Assembly (NCBI RefSeq): GCF_000283155.1
Contig: NW_004454163.1
Coordinates: 881,201 to 945,200 of the forward strand
DNA from: Ceratotherium simum simum
Lineage: Eukaryota; Chordata; Mammalia; Perissodactyla; Rhinocerotidae
DNA length: 64,000 bases
Direction: 5' to 3'
A program made the position numbers and the translations under genes. The notes under the pieces were generated by a model. It ran no database searches. It was given only the letters and a program-made list of their open reading frames with translations, and was not told where the DNA came from. Below are positions 57,300 to 64,000 of the stretch, piece by piece (positions within the stretch are counted from its first letter, which is position 1; each line of letters opens with the position of its first letter).

Positions 57300-57425
57300 T
57301 GTGTTGACTGCTTACACTGTGCTTCAGAGCTATGCCTGCCAAATTGGTCACTACAAAAATATGATGTGGCCTTTTCCCTGTCCTCAAGGAGCTACAATTC
57401 TATACATAAAACAAAGAGACAACTG
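57300..57425 (-). mobile_element. L2 LINE 3' end fragment, minus strand
   Basis: 'ttttccctgtcctcaaggagctacaattctatac' matches the reversed L2 block '...CCCTGCCCTCAAGGAGCTTACATTCTAG'. Confidence 0.6.
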
Positions 57426-58255
57426 AACCAAAATATGATTGTCAAAATTTGTCAGCCAGACAGTAACAATGAATCCATGTTGCGGAATTAATGGGTATTT
57501 TATTGGAATAAGAGTTAACTTCCAGAGAAGAGAAAAAAGAGAAAAGGTAGAAGGAAATAAAGAGCTCTGCCACATACAGTTTTGGAGCTAACATTTTTAG
57601 AGCAATATCCCTATTTAGTGTTTCCACGCAACTAGCTCATAGACAAATGCATTAGTATTTGGACATAATCTTTTCAATACAAAAAATAGTATTTAAAATC
57701 ATTCCAGCAGGTGCTGGACTGATATGACCATATATTCTTTTTTATAAAAAAAGTCTATTATGCCATTTTTTTCCAAAATCCCAGATAAGGTTGTAAGTCC
57801 TAGAATTCAATTCAAATGTTCTCTCTTATTCTTAGGGCCATATCCTAGAAAGAAGCACAGCATATGATTACTAGGTGTACAATAAATCCTTCTTACATAA
57901 ATGAATTAGAAAAAGCCAAAGAAAACAGAAGTTAGGAATTTTCCCCAAATATTATATATGAATGCAATTATATTATTATATTTCATTTTTACTGCTAATG
58001 TGTCTACATTGTCTCAATCTATATGGTTATTGTAATTATAAGCATCAATTACACTCAATATGTTACACTAAAAGGCTTAAACTCTGACATTCATCTATTC
58101 AGCTAATACTTTCTGAGTAACAGTGGATACATGGCAGACAGTGGATACAAGGCTCTTCAAAGAGCCTTTAGTGGAGAAAACACATTACAATATGGATTGA
58201 TAAGCAAAAAGGGAAATAAAGATGCTATGGATACTCAACGTTTTCTTTAGGAGTC
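57426..58255. other. Unique sequence with a weak L2 piece
   Basis: No gene. The bases 58088-58200 ('cattcatctattcagctaatactttctgag...') may be another reversed L2 end. Confidence 0.35.
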
Positions 58256-58259
58256 AGGG

Positions 58260-58605
58260 TATTGGCCAAGGTAGACTAGACTTCAGCCACATATAAAACA
58301 ACCTTCAACTCTTAAGGCCTATGATACAAACATGTGTTTCTTACTCATGCAAAGTCCATTGTAAGGTTTTTAGGAGAGGTTTGTACAACATGGTCATTCA
58401 GAGATCCAGTGTGAGAGAGGCTGGGCCATCTGCAGCATTGCTGGTCTCCTACGCAGAAGAAGAGAGAGGCTGGAGAATTACTTAGAATCTTTTTACTGCC
58501 TCAGCCTGGATGTGCCACATGTCACACCTCATGCATTTCACTGACCAAAGGCAACTTGCAAAATCAAGATGGGAAATAGAATCAAATTAATCCTCTTGGA
58601 GAGAA
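58260..58605 (-). repeat. Unclassified old LTR-like repeat, minus strand
   Basis: It shows 'gtttcttactcatgcaaagtcca', 'ggtcattcagagatccagtgtg', 'agaagaagagagaggctggagaatta', 'cctggatgtgccacatgtcacacctcatgcatttcactgacc' and 'agatgggaaata', the order of a common old mammalian repeat of probable LTR origin. The name is not certain. Confidence 0.45.
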
Positions 58606-58689
58606 AACAAGACATTGATTCCATTATTTAAAAAAAAAAAATAGAAAATGATGCCGAATAATTAAATTAATGTTCTGAAATTAAAAATA

Positions 58690-60665
58690 TGAGAGCAGAT
58701 AGGTGGGACTCTAGTTCTGTTCAAAATAGAATAACTAAGAACAGATTTACTCTCTTGCTTGAAACAACCAAAAAGCAGACAAAATATATGAAACAACGAT
58801 GCCAAGACATCAGACATCAGACAACAAAGGACAGTGGTCTGAAAATTGAGAAAAAAATAAGATAAGCCCTCTATTAAGCCCAGCTACTGCTTCGAGACAG
58901 TTTCCAAGCTGTGGCACAAGGAGGAGGAATGCAAGTAGAGCCCTGCAGACCCCACGACTTGGAATAAAGGAACTGAGGGTCTCGAGAGAACAATCTGGGT
59001 AAAGGTCCAGGGCAGAGTACTGAAGAGGAGAGGGAAGCTCAGAGAGAGAACGTGGAGATCTGCAGAGAGTCCTCTCAAGTGTTCAGCTGAGTACTGACTA
59101 AAGCATTTGTGAAAGGAAGTGATCTGAAGCAGGGAAAGGATCCCCTGAAAGGATTAGATGTAACAGTGCCCCATGCTCACACAGGACTTGGAATAATGCC
59201 AGTTTCCACTATTCAGATGGGAAAAACCTCAAGATATGTGGTGAACTGAGTACACACAATGGTCTGGCCTTAGTAGCGAGAAGGAGTTAGCACTAGATTG
59301 AGTTTGCTCCAGTCCCACTTAGCTAACCTTAGAAACAAGAACCAAAAGGATCAAACCATTTCTAAGTAACTGAACCATACCCCAGAACAAAGACTGAGAA
59401 TGTCTGTAGTAATACAAACATATCTAGCATCCAAAAGGTAAAATTCACACTAGGAGGCATCCAATATAAAATTAAAGGGCATGAAAGGAATTGAAAAATA
59501 AGGCCCATAATGTGGAGAAAACTTAATCAGAACTGACCCAGAACTGACTTGGATGTTAGAATTAGCAGACAAGGACATTAAAATAGTTATTATAACTGTA
59601 TTCTATATGATCAAAAAGTGAAGTAGGGACAGGAAAGATATACAAAAGACCCAGATGAAACTCCTAAAAATGAAAACTAAAATATCTGAGATGAAAAATA
59701 CACTCATTGAGATTAATAGCAGATTACACATTGCAGACGAAAAGATCAGTGAACTTGAAGATATAGCAAAAGAAACTATCAAAAATAAAGCACAGAGAGA
59801 AAAGAGAATTTTAAAATATGAACAAATGTTAGCGAAATGTGAGACAATTTCAGATGGCCTAATATATGTGTAACTGGAATTCCTGAAAGGAGTAGAGGGA
59901 ACAGGAAATGTTTGAGGAAATAATGGCTGAAAATTTTCTAAGTTTAGTGAAAACTAAAAACTCACAGATCCACAAATCTCAATGAATCCTAAGCCTTACA
60001 TGTTTTTTTCTCAAACATGAAAAAAAAAAACTAGACCAAGTTACCTCATTATCAAATTTCTCAAAACAAATGATACAGAGAAAAATTTAAACACGGCCAG
60101 AATGAAAAGTCATGCTACATACAAAGGAACAAATATAAGAATGGCAGCAGATTTATTGTCAAAAACAATGCAAGCAAGAATATAGTGGGGGAAAATCTTT
60201 AAAAAATTGAAAGACAAAAAACCTGTCATCCTAAAAATTTTCAGAAAGAAAAAGAATTAATCATATACAAATAAATGGTATTAAGAAAGGCACTGTATTT
60301 CTAACTGTAACATTTAAACTTAGAATGCAATGATACATTGCTCTCAATGTTCTGATAAAAAATGGTATCTAGGGCCAGCCCAGTGACGTAGTGGTTAGTT
60401 TGTGCACTGTGCTTCAGCAGCCCAGGGTTCGTGGGTTTGGATCCCAGCAGGGACATGCACATTGCTAGTTGGCCCACACTGTGGCAGCATTCCACATACA
60501 AGGTGGAGGAAAATTGGCATGGATGTTGGCTCGGGGCCAATCTTCCTCAACCAAAGGGAGGAATATTGGTGGCAGATGTTAGCTCAGAGCCCATTTTCCC
60601 CACCAAAAAGAAATGGTATCTAACCTTGAATTCTTTACCCAAACTACCAATCACTTTGGGAGGTA
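58690..60665 (+). mobile_element. HAL1/L1 5'-half element (5' UTR plus ORF1-like), split by an ERE
   Basis: The 5' UTR-like part shows 'agacatcagacatcagacaacaaagg', 'gagacagtttccaagctgtggcacaag' and 'agtactgaagaggagaggg'. The ORF1-like part shows 'agcagacaaggacattaaaatagttattataactgtattc', 'gagatgaaaaatacactcattgagattaatagc', 'gatcagtgaacttgaagatatagcaaaagaaactatc' and 'aaaagtcatgctacatacaaagg'. The longest intact ORF1 frame is 59655-59873, a coiled-coil-like segment. No ORF2 follows, as expected for HAL1. ORF1 proteins in this family bind element RNA. This copy is broken by stops. Confidence 0.82.
60372..60610 (+). mobile_element. ERE SINE (double GAAGAT-type module) inside the HAL1/L1
   Basis: Head GGGCCAGCCCAGTGACGTAGTGG, B box GGTTTGGATCC, two tail modules and a short A-rich end. 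The perfect 12-bp target duplication AAATGGTATCTA lies at 60360-60371 and 60611-60622. The two long plus-strand frames that cross it are not genes. Confidence 0.97.
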
Positions 60666-60903
60666 AAGGAAAGATATTTTCAGCCATGGAAGGTCTCAAA
60701 ACTTTTATCTCCCATGTTCCCATTTTTAGGAACTCATTGGTGATGTACTATAACCCAAAAAAGAGGGGAAAAATGAGACCCAGGAAACAGAAGATTCAAT
60801 ATAAGAGAAAGAAGAAAATTCCGGGATATTGTTAGTAGAAAATCCTAGAGAATGTATACAGCAAGTCTAGAGAGCTGCAAGTCCAGCATCTAATACCAGA
60901 CTT

Positions 60904-61013
60904 TTGATGGTGAACACGATGTAGTCTATACAGGGGTCGAAATATAATGATGTACACCTGAAATTTATATAATGTTATAAACCAAAGTAACCTAAATAAA
61001 ATAAAATAAAATA
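60904..61013 (+). mobile_element. Very short L1 3' tail copy
   Basis: 'ggtgaacacgatgtagtctatacaggggtcgaaatataatgatgtacacctgaaatttatataatgttataaacca' ends in (AAAAT)n. It matches the last ~110 bp of the L1 at 3092-4580. It may be an extremely 5'-truncated insertion. No clear target duplication was found. Confidence 0.85.
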
Positions 61014-62420
61014 CTGATAATTACCTTCCAGATTAAGAAAAAATTCTATTGGAGATTTTAGAGTTAAATTAAGAGAAAACAAAGCAAATAAGTAAGGCAG
61101 TTATTAACTCTAGTGAAAACAGAAAGTTATAGAAGAAATGATCATATAATTGTAAAATACTACTTTGTTCAACTGTAAATAAGATTTAAAGTCATTATAT
61201 GAACATTGATTATGAATTAAACAAAATTATTATATAATTACACTGGGAAGATATAATTATCTATGCGCAGTGTAAAAATGTTAAATCTTTGCATTTTGTG
61301 TTAGCATAATTAATAATATTTAATACTGATTATGCATTATTTAGATATTTCGGAAAAGACAGCTCAAATAGTTGACAGTGGTTGCTTCTTTGTCAGTGCT
61401 GCCTTCATAGACACATCATCTGTGAAGGGCCCTATGCTTGATTTAATCCTCTGCTGTTGCAATCTTGAAATTTTTGATATTTTGTACTTGAACTTAGGTT
61501 TTGTAAGTAAAGTCCACTAGGACAATAGAGCATGTGTGCAAGCAAGAGATAATGCAATATGTGTGTCAACTGCTCTTTGCCAGCCTATTTGCATATAACG
61601 CTTGAGATGCCCCAGGAGCACAGACTTCTGGGGCCCCCATGAGGAGTGGGAGTTCAGCAAGATTCAGAGTAAGTAGGAAGTATGTGTGTTACATACATTT
61701 GAGTTAGTGGAAGTGAGACTTCCCTGAGTTAGCCAACCACTTACACTGAAAATGGTGACATAGAAGGAAAGGGAAAGATAAGCCAGAGGTAGCAAAAGTT
61801 AGTAGAATGTGTATGTATCAAGAAGTGAAATAAAAACAAGTTAGTTCGCGCAGTATGTCCAATGTTCTGTTAAGAATTAAATGCATATTTATATACGAGC
61901 TATGAAATACTAATTGTATAATTTCGGTGATTCCATTTACAAGTTAAACGCTTTTATATTTTCATTTAATAGGCATTGCATAACATAAAGATTAGCAAGA
62001 TTCATGCTAATACTTTAAAATTTTAATTTCTTTACCTAAAATGACATTAAATAACAAATAAAAGTAAAACACTACACAAGTTGAGAGAGACCACAGACGA
62101 AATATAAAAGCTTTATATTTTAGTACCTTTACCAGCATTTGTTTCCTGTGTTTAGAACAAAAGTACCCATATTTTCATTTTTCACTGCGTCCCACCAATT
62201 ATGTAGCTAGCTGGGCTCTGGGGATCAAGATTTGAAGTGGTGCAGGAGGTAGAGAAAGGGGGAACTTTTGTTCTTCATATAATCCCATTAGATTTTTTAA
62301 ATGAAAAATATGTATTGCTTTGCTGCAAATAAAAATTTAAATTAAAATAATAATAGTGATAGGTACAATTAGCCAGCTAAAGAGAGGAGGAAAGAACTTG
62401 CCTGGCAGAGGAACCACATG
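61014..62420. other. Unique AT-rich sequence, no feature seen
   Basis: About 1.4 kb with no named repeat or gene. The frame 61332-61520 (+) has no motif. Confidence 0.45.
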
Positions 62421-62438
62421 TAAAAATGTTGTGAGGTG

Positions 62439-62681
62439 GAGGTGGGCCCAGTGGCGCAGCGGTTAAGTGTGAGCACTCCACTTCAGCGGCCTGGGGTTTG
62501 CTGGTTCGGATCTGGGCAAGGACTGACACACCGCTTGTCAAGCCATGCTGTGGCAGGTGGCCCATATAAAGTAGAGGAAGATGGGCACGGATGTTAGCCC
62601 AGCACCAATCTTCCTCAGCAAAAAGAGGAGGATTGGCAACAGATGTTAGCTCAGGGCTGATCTTCCTCACAAAAAAAAAAA
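62439..62681 (+). mobile_element. ERE SINE (double GAAGAT module)
   Basis: It has head GGTGGGCCCAGTGGCGCAGCGG, B box GGTTCGGATC, two tail modules and an A run. The perfect target duplication TGTTGTGAGGTG, extended by A's to 17 bp, lies at 62422-62438 and 62682-62698, marking a fairly recent insertion. Confidence 0.97.
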
Positions 62682-62719
62682 AAAAATGTTGTGAGGTGAT
62701 GATGAATTCTAAGAACCAA

Positions 62720-62900
62720 AATCACTGAGAAAGGCAGAACATAAAGTAAGAATGTGACTAGTGAATAGATGGGGAAATAGTATGGGACAGATTGTGAAGA
62801 GTCTTATGATCCACAGTAAGGAGCTTGGATTTGATTTTTTCCGTGCTGGGAGACATTGAAGTGTTAAACAGGTCAGATTTTACTTAGAGCAGATGCAATT
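62720..62900 (-). mobile_element. L2 LINE fragment, minus strand
   Basis: 'gtgaagagtcttatgatccacagtaaggagcttggatttgattttttcc', 'gggagacattgaagtgttaaacaggtcagatttta' is reversed L2 ORF2-3' sequence, colinear with the other copies. Confidence 0.75.
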
Positions 62901-63904
62901 AAGCAGCAATGAGGGAGAACCTATAGGGGACAGCTATACTTTTTGAGGTTTAAGCCTCTCTAGTAATTGTAATACAGACGGTGATTAGAAAATAAGATGT
63001 TTGAGTGAACCATTGAAACAAATTTACAAATCAGTGTATGGGGATTTATTTTAAAGTGAGGTGGGGAGTTTATCAAAGTGATTAAAATTTACCACAATGC
63101 TTTCAGCATCAAAATAGAAAGAACGCTCTAGTTTTTTAAAAGAAATATATTTTTCATGAGTAATTGTTTTTACTTTTACTACATAACACATTATTTTATT
63201 CTAGTTACTTTGTAGAAAAAAATGGCCAGAAAAAACCTTCAGATCTTTCTCCCGTATTGCGCTATTTTATCTTTAAATTTGCCAACAGAAGAGGGATTTT
63301 ATTTCAATTGTGTAAATGTCTTAGGATTTTCTTAAATGCTCTGATTCTCGCCTAAACACATGGCATCTTGGCTTGGGGGGAAAAGGGCCAAACAGAGAAT
63401 CATTCAGCCCTACTAAGTAAATCATTCAGAGCCAGGTGACTTAAATTTCTAGAGATGGTGAATAGCTATACAGGCAAAAGCTAGGCTACATTTCCTTTGG
63501 AGCAATGGAGGATGATGAAAATCATCAATGAGCTGCCAAAGAAGAGAAAAAAATGCAAATGTTCCTAATGCTCCTCAACAATGTGCCAAAAATGTATTTA
63601 AAATGTTAAACTATTGTTGTGATTTGAAAGCATGAAAATTGTATAAGCTGCAAATAGAAAATGGAAGAAATAACATAGAATCACAAATTCACGGATTTTC
63701 CCTCTTTTAATAACTGCCAAAAACTCTTTGATCAAGTGGATTCTGTTGACAGAGACTTTTTTGCAGCAGATGGAAGCTCTTATCTTGAAGCTATGAAACA
63801 GAAGAACTGTTCATCAAGATTGCTTTGAATGTCAGTTTCCCTGTATTATGTAAGTCTAGGGATTTGAAATATACAAAAATGTGTGAGATAAAAGATACAG
63901 TGCA
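62901..63904. other. Unique sequence, no feature seen
   Basis: No gene or named repeat. It ends at the L1 insertion point near AAGATACAGTGCA. Confidence 0.4.
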
Positions 63905-64000
63905 GGAGGCGGAGTCAAGATGGCGGCGTAGGCAGACTCTGAACTCACCTCCTCCCGTGGACACAGCCAATTTACAACTACTCGTGGAAAAATTACCCCT
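63905..64000 (+). mobile_element. Start of a young, possibly full-length L1 (5' UTR), cut by the window edge
   Basis: GGAGGCGGAGTCAAGATGGCGGCG opens an L1 5' UTR of the ungulate type. It is GC-rich with retained CpGs, in sharp contrast to the AT-rich DNA before it. Only copies that are not 5'-truncated contain this start, so the element may be full length. Its body, frames and 3' end lie outside the window. Confidence 0.85.
63916..63926 (+). promoter_or_regulatory. YY1-type site at the L1 start
   Basis: CAAGATGGCGG, ~12 bases after the first base of the L1, matches the YY1 core (AAGATGGCGGC). In human L1 a site at the same place directs accurate transcription initiation. The role here is inferred by analogy. 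Confidence 0.7.

Noticed and set aside
59655..59873. 72-codon coiled-coil-like frame as a host gene
   Set aside because: It is the ORF1-like segment of the HAL1/L1 element. The surrounding non-coding blocks match that element in order.
11634..62681. tRNA genes
   Set aside because: The tRNA-like A and B boxes are in ERE heads. None folds as a complete tRNA with an acceptor stem, and each is followed by the SINE body and A-rich tail.
1..64000. CRISPR arrays, operons, phage, plasmid or other prokaryotic systems
   Set aside because: The repeats are dispersed mammalian retroelements without regular spacing, there are no dense long frames, and SINE, MIR and L2 content fixes the source as mammalian.

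Overview
The window is nuclear DNA of a placental mammal, most probably an odd-toed ungulate (horse, rhinoceros or tapir group). The main evidence is twelve copies of the tRNA-derived ERE SINE, with the characteristic GGGGCCGGCC head, a Pol III A/B-box region and either a TAAATAAA-type tail or a GAAGAT...ATCTTCC tail. A species cannot be fixed from this alone. The base composition is AT-rich throughout, with GC peaks only at young SINEs, the 5' UTR of one L1 and the L1 start at the right edge.

I find no complete protein-coding gene. The window reads as a gene desert or a large intron or intergenic interval. It is filled with interspersed repeats of several ages: very old L2 and MIR; old LTR elements (two MLT1-type LTRs with 5-bp target duplications, a 395-bp solo LTR, and several decayed LTR-like pieces); a decayed endogenous retrovirus internal region; L1 fragments of several lineages; and the ERE SINEs.

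Layout. 1-9.2 kb: L2, a solo LTR, MIR, a 1.5-kb L1 3' end (+) and an L1 3' end (-). 9.5-10.3 kb: the most gene-like stretch, with a 62-codon open frame and a possible splice-site pair. 10.3-13.7 kb: mostly unique DNA with one ERE. 13.7-18.8 kb: L1 (-), then a wrecked retroviral gag/protease/RT/RNase H region split by an MLT1 LTR that is itself split by an ERE. 18.8-24.6 kb: three EREs and an MLT1 LTR in unique DNA. 24.6-31.2 kb: one nearly full-length, dead L1 on the minus strand, including its 5' UTR. 33.8-34.5 kb: an RPL36 processed pseudogene with an ERE at its 5' end. 34.6-49.3 kb: L2, MIR, EREs, decayed LTRs and an L1 3' end with target duplications. 51.8-54.8 kb: an old rearranged L1 (+). 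58.7-61 kb: a HAL1/L1 5'-half element with an ERE, followed by an orphan L1 tail. The last 96 bases are the start of a young L1 that continues beyond the window.

I saw no CRISPR array, operon, bacterial or phage feature, nor any convincing undescribed system. The items most worth checking are the 62-codon frame at 9529, two local duplications (47.0/47.6 kb and 22.3/24.3 kb), the repeated hairpin module in the ERE tails, and the L1 start at 63905. Family names of repeats are given from recognition of their sequence, without a database search.
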